64,000 nt of DNA from Planomicrobium okeanokoites (GTDB taxonomy: Bacteria > Bacillota > Bacilli > Bacillales_A > Planococcaceae). The notes beneath the pieces were generated by a model. The model made no database searches. It was not told the origin of the DNA and saw nothing but the letters and a program-made list of their open reading frames with translations. Shown here one piece after another: positions 24,369 through 33,937 of the stretch. The stretch is taken from assembly GCF_003428875.1 (NCBI RefSeq), contig NZ_QQRS01000008.1:1-64000 (forward strand), given 5' to 3'. Both the position numbers and the translations under genes were made by a program. Numbering within the stretch: position 1 is the first letter of the stretch; every line of letters starts with the position of its first letter.

Positions 24369-25838
24369 ATGAAATTCTATGATAAGACAGCTGCTGAATT
24401 ACAGGAAATGATACATAGTAATGAAGCGACGATTTCAGAAATAACAAAGCAGACAATTGAACGGATCAACGAACTTGACCCGAAAGTCGATGCTTTTTTG
24501 GCAATGAATGAAGAACAGGCGATGGCCGATGCAAGTGAAATGGATAAAGCACCAATGGAACAGCGGGGGCCTTTATTCGGTTTGCCGATCGGTGTGAAAG
24601 ACAACATCATGACAGAAGGTTTGGTAACGACCGCTTCAAGCCGTATCCTGGAAGGTTTCAATCCTATTTATAACGCGACTGTAGTCGAAAAACTGCGCGC
24701 TGCAGGAATGGTGATTGTCGGGAAGTTGAATATGGATGAATTCGCAATGGGCTCATCGAACGAAAACTCCTATTATAAAAAGACAAGAAACCCTTGGAAC
24801 CTTGATTATGTGCCAGGCGGTTCTTCGGGCGGCTCAACTGCTGCAGTGGCTGCAGGCGAAGTGCCGTTCACACTTGGTTCCGACACTGGCGGTTCTATCC
24901 GCCAGCCGGCTGCATTCTGCGGCGTTGTCGGCATGAAGCCGACATATGGCCGTGTATCACGTTTCGGTCTGATTGCATTTGCTTCTTCACTGGACCAAAT
25001 CGGTCCTGTAACACGCAATGTAAAAGACAACGCATTGTTATTGCAGGCGATTGCCGGACATGACGAAAAGGATTCCACTTCAGCGGATGTTGAAGTGCCT
25101 GATTTTGCGGCAGCGTTGACTGGCGATATCAACGGTCTCCGTATTGGCGTACCTAAAGAGTACTTTGCGGAAGGTGTCAGCGAATCCGCTAAAAAGGCGG
25201 TGTACGATGCACTGGATGTGTTGAAGGAAAAAGGGGCGACCGTAGAAGAGATTTCATTGCCTCATTCAAAATATGCGTTGGCGACATATTATCTGCTGGC
25301 TTCTTCGGAAGCATCTTCGAACCTGTCCCGATTTGACGGAATCCGTTACGGTTACCGCACGAATAAAGCGAGCAGCCTATTGGATTTCTATATGAATACA
25401 CGGGCAGAAGGCTTCGGTGATGAAGTGAAACGCCGGATCATGCTTGGAACATATGCGTTAAGTTCCGGTTATTATGATGCTTATTATAAAAAAGCGCAGA
25501 AAGTGCGTACATTGATCAAAAAAGATTTTGACGATGCATTTGAAAACTATGATGTCATCATCGCACCGACAACACCGACACCGGCATTTAAAATTGGTGA
25601 AATCATTGATGATCCACTCACGATGTATGCAAATGATATCCTGACAATTCCTGTAAACCTTGCGGGCGTTCCAGCGATTTCGGTGCCATGCGGATTTGAA
25701 GGCGATATGCCGCTTGGCCTGCAGATCATCGGCAATTATTTCGATGAGGAAACGGTTTATCGTGTAGCCGATGTGTTTGAGAAGGCGACAGATTTCCATA
25801 AAATAACTCCTCAATTATGGGAGGGAGCAGCACAATGA
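24369..25838 (+). CDS. gatA: Asp/Glu-tRNA amidotransferase subunit GatA
   Basis: A 489-residue amidase-signature glutaminase that releases ammonia from glutamine for tRNA amidation. The catalytic triad is Lys in GVKDNI (about residue 78), the cis-Ser in GSSGGSTA and the nucleophile Ser in [12 protein letters not shown] (about 178). The stop overlaps the start of gatB by four bases. Confidence 0.97.
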   Translation: MKFYDKTAAELQEMIHSNEATISEITKQTIERINELDPKVDAFLAMNEEQAMADASEMDKAPMEQRGPLFGLPIGVKDNIMTEGLVTTASSRILEGFNPIYNATVVEKLRAAGMVIVGKLNMDEFAMGSSNENSYYKKTRNPWNLDYVPGGSSGGSTAAVAAGEVPFTLGSDTGGSIRQPAAFCGVVGMKPTYGRVSRFGLIAFASSLDQIGPVTRNVKDNALLLQAIAGHDEKDSTSADVEVPDFAAALTGDINGLRIGVPKEYFAEGVSESAKKAVYDALDVLKEKGATVEEISLPHSKYALATYYLLASSEASSNLSRFDGIRYGYRTNKASSLLDFYMNTRAEGFGDEVKRRIMLGTYALSSGYYDAYYKKAQKVRTLIKKDFDDAFENYDVIIAPTTPTPAFKIGEIIDDPLTMYANDILTIPVNLAGVPAISVPCGFEGDMPLGLQIIGNYFDEETVYRVADVFEKATDFHKITPQLWEGAAQ

Positions 25839-27265
25839 ATTTTGAAACAATCATCGGACTTGAAGTGCACGTAGAATTGAAAACCGATTCCAAAATGTTT
25901 TCACCGTCTCCTGCACATTTCGGAGCAGAACCGAACACGAACACAAACGCCATCGACCTTGGTTATCCCGGCGTTCTTCCGGTAGTCAATAAAACTGCGG
26001 TGGACTGGGCGATGAAAGCGGCGCTTGCGTTAAACTGCGAGATTACACGCCACACGAAATTCGACCGGAAAAACTATTTCTATCCGGACAATCCGAAGGC
26101 TTACCAAATTTCCCAATTTGATCAGCCGATCGGCGAACATGGCTGGATTGAAATCGAAGTGAACGGCGAGAAAAAACGCATCGGCATCACGCGCCTTCAT
26201 ATGGAAGAAGACGCGGGTAAACTGACGCACACCGATAAAGGCTATTCGCTGGTCGATTATAACCGCCAGGGAACTCCGCTGATCGAAATCGTTTCTGAAC
26301 CGGATATCCGTACAGCTGACGAAGCATATGCATACCTGGAGAAAATCAAAGCGATCATCCAATACACAGGCGTTTCCGATGTCCGCATGGAAGAAGGCTC
26401 ACTTCGCTGCGACGCGAATATTTCCCTCCGTCCGTATGGTCAGGAGCAATTCGGTACGAAAACGGAATTGAAAAACCTGAACTCGTTCAACTATGTTCGT
26501 AAAGGAATTGAACATGAACAGATTCGGCAGGAGCAGGTATTGCTGTCAGGCGGTGTCATTCCGCAGGAAACCCGCCGCTATGACGAATCCACTGGTAAAA
26601 CAGTATTGATGCGTATTAAAGAAGGGTCTGACGATTACCGTTATTTCCCGGAACCGGACCTTGTGGATATTGTTATCGATGATGCCTGGATTGAACGCGT
26701 CCGTGCAGAAATTCCGGAACTTCCGGATGCGCGTAAAGCACGCTACATTTCCGAACTTGGCATGTCTTCGTATGATGCGATGGTATTGACGCTTGCGAAA
26801 CCGATTTCCGACTTTTTCGAGGCGACAGTCGAAGCCGGAGCAGACGCGAAACTGGTTTCCAACTGGCTGATGGGGGAAGTTTCCGCTTACCTGAATGCCG
26901 AACAAAAAGAGCTGGGCGATACGGCATTGACTCCGGAAGGCCTGGCAGGAATGATCAAGTTGATTGCCGATGGAACCATTTCGTCTAAAATCGCTAAGAA
27001 AGTGTTCCGTGAATTGATTGAAAAAGGCGGCGACGCCAATGATATCGTGAAGGCGAAAGGGCTTGTCCAAATTTCGGATGAAGGCGTTCTGCGTGAATTT
27101 GTAACGAATACATTGGATGCCAACCCGCAGTCGATCGAAGATTTCAAAAATGGTAAAGACCGTGCGATCGGCTTCCTGGTCGGCCAAATTATGAAAGCGA
27201 CCAAAGGGCAGGCGAATCCGCCATTATTGAATAAGATCCTTTTGGAAGAAATCAGCAAACGATAA
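25835..27265 (+). CDS. gatB: Asp/Glu-tRNA amidotransferase subunit GatB
   Basis: A 476-residue kinase-like subunit that activates Glu-tRNA(Gln) or Asp-tRNA(Asn) and receives ammonia from GatA. Visible motifs are [10 protein letters not shown] at the start, the zinc/Mg region with [16 protein letters not shown], and LHMEEDAGK. The C-terminal third is the YqeY-like tRNA-binding domain. ATG at 25835 follows GGAGGGAG; the frame is open upstream to 25817 within gatA. Confidence 0.97.
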   Translation: MNFETIIGLEVHVELKTDSKMFSPSPAHFGAEPNTNTNAIDLGYPGVLPVVNKTAVDWAMKAALALNCEITRHTKFDRKNYFYPDNPKAYQISQFDQPIGEHGWIEIEVNGEKKRIGITRLHMEEDAGKLTHTDKGYSLVDYNRQGTPLIEIVSEPDIRTADEAYAYLEKIKAIIQYTGVSDVRMEEGSLRCDANISLRPYGQEQFGTKTELKNLNSFNYVRKGIEHEQIRQEQVLLSGGVIPQETRRYDESTGKTVLMRIKEGSDDYRYFPEPDLVDIVIDDAWIERVRAEIPELPDARKARYISELGMSSYDAMVLTLAKPISDFFEATVEAGADAKLVSNWLMGEVSAYLNAEQKELGDTALTPEGLAGMIKLIADGTISSKIAKKVFRELIEKGGDANDIVKAKGLVQISDEGVLREFVTNTLDANPQSIEDFKNGKDRAIGFLVGQIMKATKGQANPPLLNKILLEEISKR

Positions 27266-27268
27266 AAT

Positions 27269-27302
27269 GATGGGTGGCCCTTTTATGGGCCATCTTTTTT
27301 TA
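27269..27302 (+). terminator. gatCAB terminator
   Basis: GGTGGCCC and GGGCCATC form a stem (with G-U pairs) and are followed by seven T. Confidence 0.9.
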
Positions 27303-27366
27303 GGATGATATAATTTGATGGTTTTGAAAAAGACAAGTAAACTGGATTTAAAGGAGATGTGATACC

Positions 27367-27927
27367 ATGACACTGGAGCAGAACTATTTTGACAATGCGA
27401 TTACGCTTGAAAATTATATGTCCCAAATGGAATCGAACCAGGAAAAATCATATTCGATCTATGAAAAATTCACCCTGCCGGAAGATAAGGAATTCATCTC
27501 TTTATTGAAAGAGAAGAATCCTCATATCCTCGTCATCACGGAGGACTGGTGCGGCGATGCCATGATGAATAATGCGATTCTCCGTAAAATCGCGGATGCG
27601 GGAGACGTTGAGGTCCGGTGCGTGTACCGGGATGAAAACCTGGATTTGATGGATCGCTATTTAACGAATGGCGGACGTTCCATTCCAAAATACATCATTT
27701 TATCGCAGGACGGCGAAGTGCTGGGGGACTGGGGTCCGAGATCTGAGAAGGTCCAGGAATTCGTGGATGATTTGAAAGCGAAATTGCCCGAGAAAGAAGA
27801 TCCGCAATACGACCTGCATTTTAAGACTGTGATCGGCGAGATATCAGACGGCTTTGTCTACAAAAGCGAGTTTTGGGACAGCGTTTATCAGGAATTAAAA
27901 GCAGTTTTGACCAAATCACTGGCTTAA
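27367..27927 (+). CDS. Thioredoxin-fold protein (Thioredoxin_9-like)
   Basis: A 186-residue protein with a thioredoxin-like fold. The segment VITEDWCGDAMMN (about residues 57-69) sits where thioredoxins carry WCGPC, but the second Cys is replaced by Met, leaving one conserved Cys. SIPKYIIL follows with the cis-Pro typical of the fold. No signal peptide, so cytoplasmic. A disulfide-exchange role with a single Cys, or a bacillithiol/monothiol role, is possible but not shown. It has its own GGAGATG site and stands alone between gatB and dgkB. Confidence 0.75.
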   Translation: MTLEQNYFDNAITLENYMSQMESNQEKSYSIYEKFTLPEDKEFISLLKEKNPHILVITEDWCGDAMMNNAILRKIADAGDVEVRCVYRDENLDLMDRYLTNGGRSIPKYIILSQDGEVLGDWGPRSEKVQEFVDDLKAKLPEKEDPQYDLHFKTVIGEISDGFVYKSEFWDSVYQELKAVLTKSLA

Positions 27928-28008
27928 AGAAAAAACTTGCAAAAAAGGAACTTTAATCTTTTTTTATTGTCTTATTTTCTAGAGTAAGTGGAGAAAGGCT
28001 GAAATCTT

Positions 28009-28920
28009 ATGAAACGAGCACGCATTATTTACAACCCGACATCCGGCAGGGAGTTGTTCCGCAAGCATCTGCCGGAAGTGCTGGAAAAAATGGAAATCGC
28101 AGGATACGAAACATCCTGCCACGCTACGACCTGTGAAGGTGATGCTACGGCTGCTGCCATAACGGCTGTCGAAAGGAAATTTGATCTGATTGTCGCAGTT
28201 GGCGGCGATGGAACATTGAATGAAGTCGTATCCGGCGTTTCCACATTTGAAGAACGGCCGAAAATAGGATTGATACCGATGGGGACGACAAATGACTTCG
28301 CCCGTGCCGTACATATTCCCCGCGACATCAACAAGGCTGTCGATATCATTATTCAAGGGGATTCGGTTCCGGTGGATGTCGGCATGATGAACGATCGCTA
28401 TTTCATCAATATCGCCGGCGGCGGAAGAATGACTGAGCTGACCTATGAAGTGCCAAGCAAACTGAAAACGGTCCTTGGGCAGATGGCTTATTATCTGAAA
28501 GGGATTGAGATGCTGCCGTCCATCCGCTCGTCCAATGTCCGCATCGAGTATGATGGAGAAGTTTTTGATGACAAGGCGATGATGTTCCTGATCGGCTTGA
28601 CTAATTCAGTAGGCGGCTTCGAAAAACTGGCTCCAGACGCCAGCATCAACGATGGCAAGTTCACGCTGCTGATTTTAAAAGAAGTGAATATGGCAGAATT
28701 TATCCGATTGGCTTCACTGGCGCTTCGCGGGGAGCATCTGTCAAACCCCCACGTCATCTATGCAAAAGCCAGCAGAATTTCGGTGTCATCCGAAGAGCGT
28801 GTCATGCTGAACCTTGATGGAGAGTTTGGAGGAGTGCTTCCGGCAGTATTCCAAAACCTTGAAAAACATATTGAAGTGCTGGTGCCGATCCAGTCACTGA
28901 ACGAAAAAGACATAAAATGA
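28009..28920 (+). CDS. dgkB: Diacylglycerol kinase DgkB
   Basis: A 303-residue soluble lipid kinase of the DagK catalytic family. It phosphorylates diacylglycerol released during lipoteichoic acid synthesis back to phosphatidic acid. Motifs are YNPTSGRE (residues 6-13), the nucleotide-binding VAVGGDGTLNEV (about 62-73), and PMGTTNDFARA (about 91-101). It ends four bases before a bidirectional terminator. Confidence 0.93.
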   Translation: MKRARIIYNPTSGRELFRKHLPEVLEKMEIAGYETSCHATTCEGDATAAAITAVERKFDLIVAVGGDGTLNEVVSGVSTFEERPKIGLIPMGTTNDFARAVHIPRDINKAVDIIIQGDSVPVDVGMMNDRYFINIAGGGRMTELTYEVPSKLKTVLGQMAYYLKGIEMLPSIRSSNVRIEYDGEVFDDKAMMFLIGLTNSVGGFEKLAPDASINDGKFTLLILKEVNMAEFIRLASLALRGEHLSNPHVIYAKASRISVSSEERVMLNLDGEFGGVLPAVFQNLEKHIEVLVPIQSLNEKDIK

Positions 28921-28958
28921 AAGAAGCCCAGCAGTCTCAAGACTGCTGGGCTTCTTTC
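28921..28958. terminator. Bidirectional terminator between dgkB and the Nudix gene
   Basis: Perfect 16-base arms AAGAAGCCCAGCAGTC and GACTGCTGGGCTTCTT around a four-base loop, with T-rich flanks on the plus strand. The facing Nudix gene ends at 28967 on the minus strand. Confidence 0.92.
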
Positions 28959-28966
28959 ATTATTTC

Positions 28967-29395
28967 TTATAAAAGTTCGATTGCCGTGTCCTGTTCCATT
29001 GCGAGCTTAGGCAAATTGTCCACGGGTTCCCACCGGAACAACAGTGTCAAACCGTTATCGCGGCCATCGCTCTTGATGGTATGTTCCCACTGGTCGACCT
29101 TTTCACCCGTATATTCGAAGTGGAAAATATTGCGTTCGTATACTTTGTCACGATGTTCAGGATAATAATTATATTTATGGATTTTTCCTGCAAAATCCAA
29201 AACGTTGCTTGGCAGTCCGGTTTCTTCCTGGACTTCACGATAAAGTGCATCGATAAGCATTTCTCCATCAGCGATGGAACCACCAGGGACCTGGACACCG
29301 ACTTCCGGTTCACCTTTGTATTCGAAAACCAGCAATTCACGGTTTTCATCAGGGCCTCTTGTGATGTAGGCGAATACTTTTCTGCTTGTTTCCAT
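28967..29395 (-). CDS. Nudix hydrolase
   Basis: A 142-residue protein with a complete Nudix box: GGSIADGEMLIDALYREVQE followed by ETGL (about residues 39-62), giving the G-x5-E-x7-REVxEExG pattern with all metal-binding Glu residues. It would hydrolyse a nucleoside-diphosphate-linked compound; the substrate cannot be told from sequence. ATG at 29395 sits seven bases after AGGGTG and is preferred to GTG at 29404. Single gene on the minus strand, convergent with dgkB. Confidence 0.85.
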   Translation of the reverse strand: METSRKVFAYITRGPDENRELLVFEYKGEPEVGVQVPGGSIADGEMLIDALYREVQEETGLPSNVLDFAGKIHKYNYYPEHRDKVYERNIFHFEYTGEKVDQWEHTIKSDGRDNGLTLLFRWEPVDNLPKLAMEQDTAIELL

Positions 29396-29602
29396 ATGAA
29401 TCACCCTTTTTTTATGTTCTTAATAGAATACTAAAAATTCTAAAAAATATCAAGCGCTTAATTCAGCTATTGTCACAGCTTATTCAAAGTTTAGCGTAAA
29501 TCTGTGGTTTTTAAATTCGCTCCAGAAGATTCAGCCGGCCTCCTTAGGGTACAATAAATGTAGAACTTACGGAGAAGTATATTCCATGGGAGGGGTAAGG
29601 AA

Positions 29603-30952
29603 ATGGGATTTGAAGATACAGCTTTATTAAGCCGTATCCTGACAACGATGACTCTTTCATTTCACATTTTGTATGCAACAATCGGAGTCGGTGTACCACT
29701 GATGATTTTGATCGCCCAGTGGGTCGGGATCAAAAAGAAAGATGATCATTATATTTTGCTCGCCAGAAGATGGGCGAGAGGATTTGTAATAACTGTAGCG
29801 GTCGGAGTTGTGACAGGGACCGCAATCGGTTTGCAATTGTCGCTGCTTTGGCCGAACTTCATGCAAATGGCAGGTAATGTAATCGCTTTGCCATTGTTCA
29901 TGGAAGTATTTGCATTTTTCTTTGAAGCTATTTTTCTGGGCATCTATTTGTATACTTGGGACCGTTTCGAAGATCAGCGAAAACACTTACTGCTGTTGAT
30001 TCCTGTTGCACTGGGAGCGGCCGCATCCTCGGTTTTCATCACGATGGTCAACTCATTCATGAACGCACCGCAGGGCTTCGATCTGGTGAATGGTGAATTG
30101 ATCAACATCAGCCCATTGCTGGCGATGTTGAGTCCAGCTGTTCCGACGAAAGTGGCGCACGTCATGTCCACTGCTTTCATGACCAGCGCGTTCGTGCTCG
30201 CATCTATCGCAGCGCTGCGCATTGTTCAGGGATCGACGCATGTCTATCATAAAAAAGCATTGCTGATGACCATGAAACTCGGATTTGTCTTTTCAATCGC
30301 CACAGCATTGATCGGCGACTTTTCCGGTAAATACCTTGCCGAATACCAGCCGGAGAAATTGGCCGCAGCTGAATGGCATTTCGAAACAGAAGATGAAGCA
30401 AGATTAATTCTTTTCGGTGTGCTTGATGGACAGGAACCGAAGTATGCGATTGAAATTCCATACGCACTAAGTATACTGGCTCACGGTGTGCCGAGTGCTG
30501 AAGTGACCGGGCTGAATGAATTTCCCGAAGACGAAATTCCTCCGCTCTGGATCCACTATCTCTTTGATACGATGGTCTCCATCGGCATGTGGCTCGCTTT
30601 CTTCTCATTCGTGTATGTCGTAGCGGCATGGCGCAAATGGCCAATTATCACTAAAAAATGGTTCCGCTGGCTGACTGTGGCGGCCGGACCATTGGCATTG
30701 ATCGCTATCGAAGCCGGATGGTGGTTCACTGAAGTCGGCCGTCAGCCATGGATTCTGCGGGGTTACATGAAGACAAGCGAAGCCGCCACTACAAGCGGGC
30801 AGGTTGACTTGATGATCATTTTATTCGCAGGATTGTATTTTATCCTGGGCATCGGTACAATCGTTGTATTATCACGGATGTACAAACGGAACCCAGTAGA
30901 GAAAGAACTTGCCCAAAGACAAAAAGCTGATAAAGGCGGTGATCCGGAATGA
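29603..30952 (+). CDS. cydA: Cytochrome bd quinol oxidase subunit I CydA
   Basis: A 449-residue membrane subunit carrying the three hemes of cytochrome bd. The N-terminal FHILYATIGVGVPL holds a heme-ligand His, and EVGRQPWILRGYMKT is the GRQPW motif near heme b595/d. The quinol-binding Q-loop is short, as in Bacillus/Geobacillus enzymes. Length and the three-gene arrangement (449, 342 and 36 residues) agree closely with the Geobacillus CydABS complex. GGGAGGGG precedes ATG 29603, and a TACAAT box lies near 29549. It gives high-affinity oxygen reduction at low aeration. Confidence 0.93.
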   Translation: MGFEDTALLSRILTTMTLSFHILYATIGVGVPLMILIAQWVGIKKKDDHYILLARRWARGFVITVAVGVVTGTAIGLQLSLLWPNFMQMAGNVIALPLFMEVFAFFFEAIFLGIYLYTWDRFEDQRKHLLLLIPVALGAAASSVFITMVNSFMNAPQGFDLVNGELINISPLLAMLSPAVPTKVAHVMSTAFMTSAFVLASIAALRIVQGSTHVYHKKALLMTMKLGFVFSIATALIGDFSGKYLAEYQPEKLAAAEWHFETEDEARLILFGVLDGQEPKYAIEIPYALSILAHGVPSAEVTGLNEFPEDEIPPLWIHYLFDTMVSIGMWLAFFSFVYVVAAWRKWPIITKKWFRWLTVAAGPLALIAIEAGWWFTEVGRQPWILRGYMKTSEAATTSGQVDLMIILFAGLYFILGIGTIVVLSRMYKRNPVEKELAQRQKADKGGDPE

Positions 30953-31977
30953 CACTTGAAATAATCGGAGTTTCGGTTTTATGGCTGTTTCTGTTTCTGT
31001 ATGTAATCGTGGCGTCCATCGATTTCGGTGCCGGATTTTTCAACGCCTACAGTGCGTTTACAGATAAACAGCACATCCTGACCAATATTATCCAGCGTTA
31101 CCTGTCGCCGGTGTGGGAAGTCACCAACGTTTTCTTTGTGTTCTTCTTTGTGGGAATCATCGGTTTCTTTCCGCAAACCGCTTTCTATTACGGAACGACC
31201 TTGCTCGTTCCTGCCAGTCTGGCGCTGATCTTGCTCGCCATCCGCGGCTCTTATTATGCCTTTGCGACATACGGGGCTAAAATCAATCACCGCGGTTATA
31301 TATACATGTATGGGTTATCCGGTCTGCTGCTGCCGGCGTCATTGTCACCGGTACTCGCTATGTCGGAAGGCGGCTTCATCAAGATGAAGGGTGATCAGCC
31401 CTATCTCGATTACTGGGCGCTGTTTACAAGTCCGTTGATGTGGAGCATCGTTGTACTGAGCATCACTGCTGTACTTTATATCTCTGCCGTATTCCTGACC
31501 TGGTATGCCAATAAAGCGGGAGACGTCAAGGCGACCGATCTGATGCGCAAATACGCGCTTGTGTGGGCGGGACCTGCCATCGTTACAGCAACAGGGATCA
31601 TATTCGAATTGCGCGGCCACAATCCTGAGCATTACAGCCGGATCCTGGATCTCTGGTGGGTCTTCGCAATCTCGTTCCTGTTGTTCATCGGTACCGTTTA
31701 TCTGATTTGGAAAAAGAAAAATTACGGCCTGGCGTTCGTTCTGCTGGTCGGTCAGTTCTTTACCGCTTTCTTTGCATATGGCGTTTCCCATTATCCATAT
31801 CTGCTGTATCCGTATTTGACCATCTACGACAGTTTTACGAACGAAGCAATGGCGATTGCCTTAATCATCGCTTTCATTGCAGGTCTTGGTTTACTGCTTC
31901 CGTCACTGTATCTTTTGTTCCGGCTGTTCTTGTTCGATAAAGACTATGTCAAAGGCAAATCGGATTACCATGCATAA
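30949..31977 (+). CDS. cydB: Cytochrome bd quinol oxidase subunit II CydB
   Basis: A 342-residue membrane protein with about nine transmembrane helices, pairing with CydA. Family features include FDFGAG-like IDFGAGFFNAY near the N-terminus and VFFVFFFVGIIGFFP in the second segment. The start overlaps the cydA stop by four bases. It is followed after 15 bases by the small subunit gene. Confidence 0.93.
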   Translation: MTLEIIGVSVLWLFLFLYVIVASIDFGAGFFNAYSAFTDKQHILTNIIQRYLSPVWEVTNVFFVFFFVGIIGFFPQTAFYYGTTLLVPASLALILLAIRGSYYAFATYGAKINHRGYIYMYGLSGLLLPASLSPVLAMSEGGFIKMKGDQPYLDYWALFTSPLMWSIVVLSITAVLYISAVFLTWYANKAGDVKATDLMRKYALVWAGPAIVTATGIIFELRGHNPEHYSRILDLWWVFAISFLLFIGTVYLIWKKKNYGLAFVLLVGQFFTAFFAYGVSHYPYLLYPYLTIYDSFTNEAMAIALIIAFIAGLGLLLPSLYLLFRLFLFDKDYVKGKSDYHA

Positions 31978-31992
31978 AAGGGGGAAGTTTCC

Positions 31993-32103
31993 ATGCAGGA
32001 TTTCTTGATATTCTATGCACCATTTCTCGTATTGCTCGCTTCATTGATCTTCGGTTTCTGGTTCGCGCTGAAAGACGGGCCGATATCGAAAGACCATGAC
32101 TGA
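31993..32103 (+). CDS. cydS: Cytochrome bd small subunit CydS
   Basis: A 36-codon gene directly after cydB, starting at ATG 31993 behind AAAGGGGGAAG. The product is one transmembrane helix: MQDFLIFYAPFLVLL followed by ASLIFGFWFALKDG and a short charged tail. The pattern (N-terminal FLIFYAPF, helix, FWFALK) fits the CydS subunit seen in Geobacillus cytochrome bd, where it packs against CydA near heme b558. A terminator follows at once. Confidence 0.87.
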   Translation: MQDFLIFYAPFLVLLASLIFGFWFALKDGPISKDHD

Positions 32104-32106
32104 CTG

Positions 32107-32138
32107 ACGCGCCCAGGCTTTGCCGGGCGCGTATTTTT
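32107..32138 (+). terminator. cydABS terminator
   Basis: Perfect arms ACGCGCCC and GGGCGCGT with an inner GGC/GCC stem, followed by ATTTTTATT. Confidence 0.9.
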
Positions 32139-32218
32139 ATTGCCTGAAACCTGCCGTCCAGATGGTCGCCTGAGCTTTTCTATAGTACAATAAACCAATG
32201 TGAAATGGAGTGAACGAA

Positions 32219-33583
32219 TTGAAACCTGTAAACAAAAACGACCGGCTGCTGGTCCATGTGGAAGACTTGACCCACGACGGAGCAGGAGTCGCAAAAGTAG
32301 ACGGATATCCTCTATTCATCCACGGCGCGCTGCCGGGAGAAGATGTCCACATCCATGTCTTGAAGACATTGAAATCCTATGGTTTTGCAAAATTGCTCGA
32401 AATTGAAAATGCTTCGCCGTTCCGGGTGGAGGCCCCTTGTCCGGTCTTTGATACATGCGGCGGCTGCCAGATCCAGCACCTGTCATATGAAGGACAGATG
32501 ACATTCAAGCGCAAGCTTGTGCGCGATGCCATCACACGCATCGGGAAGTTACCGGATGTTCCGGTCCACGCTGTTAAAGGCATGGGAAATCCATGGCGCT
32601 ACCGCAATAAATCACAGATTCCTTTCGGCATGGAAGATGGGCGTGTGGTCGCCGGGTTCTACCAGCCGCGCTCACATCGGATCGCGGATACCGATATTTG
32701 TCTCATCCAGACGCCGGAAGCGGACAGCATCATGGCCGGCATCAAACAGAAGCTGACAGAAATAGGTATTGAACCATACGAAGAAGAGACGCACCGCGGA
32801 CAGCTCCGCCATGTCATCGTCCGGAAAGCTCGTGCCACCGGTGAAATCATGGTCGTGCTGGTTACCAAGAAAAAGAAATTTCAGCAGGCGGCACAGGCCA
32901 TCGAACTGATCCAGTCACTTGTCCCTGAAACGGTGTCGATTGTCCAGAACATCAATCCTCAAAAGACCAATGTCATATTTGGCGATGAGACGATTACACT
33001 TTGGGGCAAAGATGTCATCGAAGACCGGATCGGTGATGTGCGCTTTGAAATTTCAGCGCGTTCTTTCTACCAGATCAATCCGGAGCAGACAGAAGTGCTG
33101 TACGGTCAGGCGCTCGAATATGCCAACCTGACCGGCAATGAAACCGTCATCGACGCTTATTGCGGCATCGGAACGATTTCCCTGTTCCTCGCACAGCGTG
33201 CGAAATTTGTGATGGGTGTGGAGATCGTTCCACCTGCCATCGAAGACGCGAAACGCAATGCGGAACTGAACGGACTCAGCAATACATTGTTCGAGGCTGG
33301 TCCCGCAGAGCAGGTGATTCCGCGCTGGTATAAAGAAGGCAGAAAAGCGGATGTCCTTGTTGTTGATCCGCCAAGAAAAGGCTGCGATGAACAATTGCTG
33401 CACACTATCTTGAAGCAGCGGCCGGAACGCGTTGTCTACGTTTCCTGCAATCCGGCGACACTCGCCAGAGATCTGCGCATACTTGAAGACGGCGGCTATC
33501 GTACGCAGGAAGTGCAGCCTGTGGACATGTTCCCGCAATCGACACATTGTGAGGCAGTCGCGTGGCTGCAGCTTGCAGAGTAA
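32219..33583 (+). CDS. rlmCD: 23S rRNA (uracil-C5)-methyltransferase, RlmCD family (copy 1)
   Basis: A 454-residue SAM-dependent enzyme that methylates uracil C5 in 23S rRNA. It has an N-terminal TRAM domain (residues 1-60), a [4Fe-4S] site with CPVFDTCGGC (C-x5-C-x2-C, about 73-82) plus a distal Cys, the SAM loop DAYCGIGTISLFLA (about 305-318), and the catalytic Cys in VYVSCNPATLARD (about 405). TTG at 32219 is well spaced from GGAGTGA; GTG at 32210 overlaps that Shine-Dalgarno. A second family member lies at 60184-61548. Confidence 0.9.
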   Translation: MKPVNKNDRLLVHVEDLTHDGAGVAKVDGYPLFIHGALPGEDVHIHVLKTLKSYGFAKLLEIENASPFRVEAPCPVFDTCGGCQIQHLSYEGQMTFKRKLVRDAITRIGKLPDVPVHAVKGMGNPWRYRNKSQIPFGMEDGRVVAGFYQPRSHRIADTDICLIQTPEADSIMAGIKQKLTEIGIEPYEEETHRGQLRHVIVRKARATGEIMVVLVTKKKKFQQAAQAIELIQSLVPETVSIVQNINPQKTNVIFGDETITLWGKDVIEDRIGDVRFEISARSFYQINPEQTEVLYGQALEYANLTGNETVIDAYCGIGTISLFLAQRAKFVMGVEIVPPAIEDAKRNAELNGLSNTLFEAGPAEQVIPRWYKEGRKADVLVVDPPRKGCDEQLLHTILKQRPERVVYVSCNPATLARDLRILEDGGYRTQEVQPVDMFPQSTHCEAVAWLQLAE

Positions 33584-33598
33584 ATTTTCAGGAAACTA

Positions 33599-33628
33599 AC
33601 CGGATGCAATTCGCATCCGGTTTTTCTT
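33599..33628 (+). terminator. Terminator after rlmCD copy 1
   Basis: ACCGGATGC and GCATCCGG arms, five-base loop, then TTTTTCTTTTTTT. Confidence 0.9.
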
Positions 33629-33710
33629 TTTTTATTTCACAGAAACGTTTCATGAATGGTCTCAAATGGGTAAAGACAAAGGAATACTTCACAAGGAGAG
33701 AACGAACATC

Positions 33711-33869
33711 ATGGAACAGATACCCGAATCGAAATTCGAAGATAAACGCTCGAACGTCATCGAGGAACTGGTGGCGCAAAATGTTTTTAAAATCAATGGA
33801 CGGCAATTATATGAGTTGAGTTTATATGAATTGATGAAAGAATATACGCAGAAAAGCCTTAGCTCGTAA
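33711..33869 (+). CDS. FbpA-like small protein (Fur-regulated basic protein family)
   Basis: A 52-residue protein. The core NVIEELVAQNVFKINGRQLYELSLYELMKEY (described here as residues 15-45) resembles the FbpA family, whose Bacillus subtilis member acts with a small RNA to spare iron. It differs in being acidic to neutral rather than strongly basic, and no clear Fur box is seen upstream, so the regulation is open. ATG at 33711 follows AAGGAGAG by about 11 bases; an upstream in-frame ATG at 33666 lacks a site. Confidence 0.65.
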   Translation: MEQIPESKFEDKRSNVIEELVAQNVFKINGRQLYELSLYELMKEYTQKSLSS

Positions 33870-33886
33870 GCTGCGGCTTTTTTATT
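33852..33886 (+). terminator. Terminator after the FbpA-like gene
   Basis: AAAAGCC and GGCTTTTTT arms with an inner AGCT/AGCT pair; it overlaps the end of the coding sequence. Confidence 0.75.
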
Positions 33887-33937
33887 TTCATGAGTAAAAT
33901 TCTTATAATGGATAAAATGCTTATGGGAGGGAATGCC

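Noticed and set aside
26546-27187. 213-codon open frame antisense to gatB
   Set aside because: Shadow of gatB with Cys/Arg/Phe-rich translation and no initiation signals.
29405-29602. Rex or Fnr site before cydA
   Set aside because: TTGTCAC-like fragments are present but no full palindrome matching TTGTGAA-N4-TTCACAA or TGTGA-N6-TCACA.
33053-33547. 164-codon open frame antisense to rlmCD
   Set aside because: Shadow of the methyltransferase gene, no recognisable protein.
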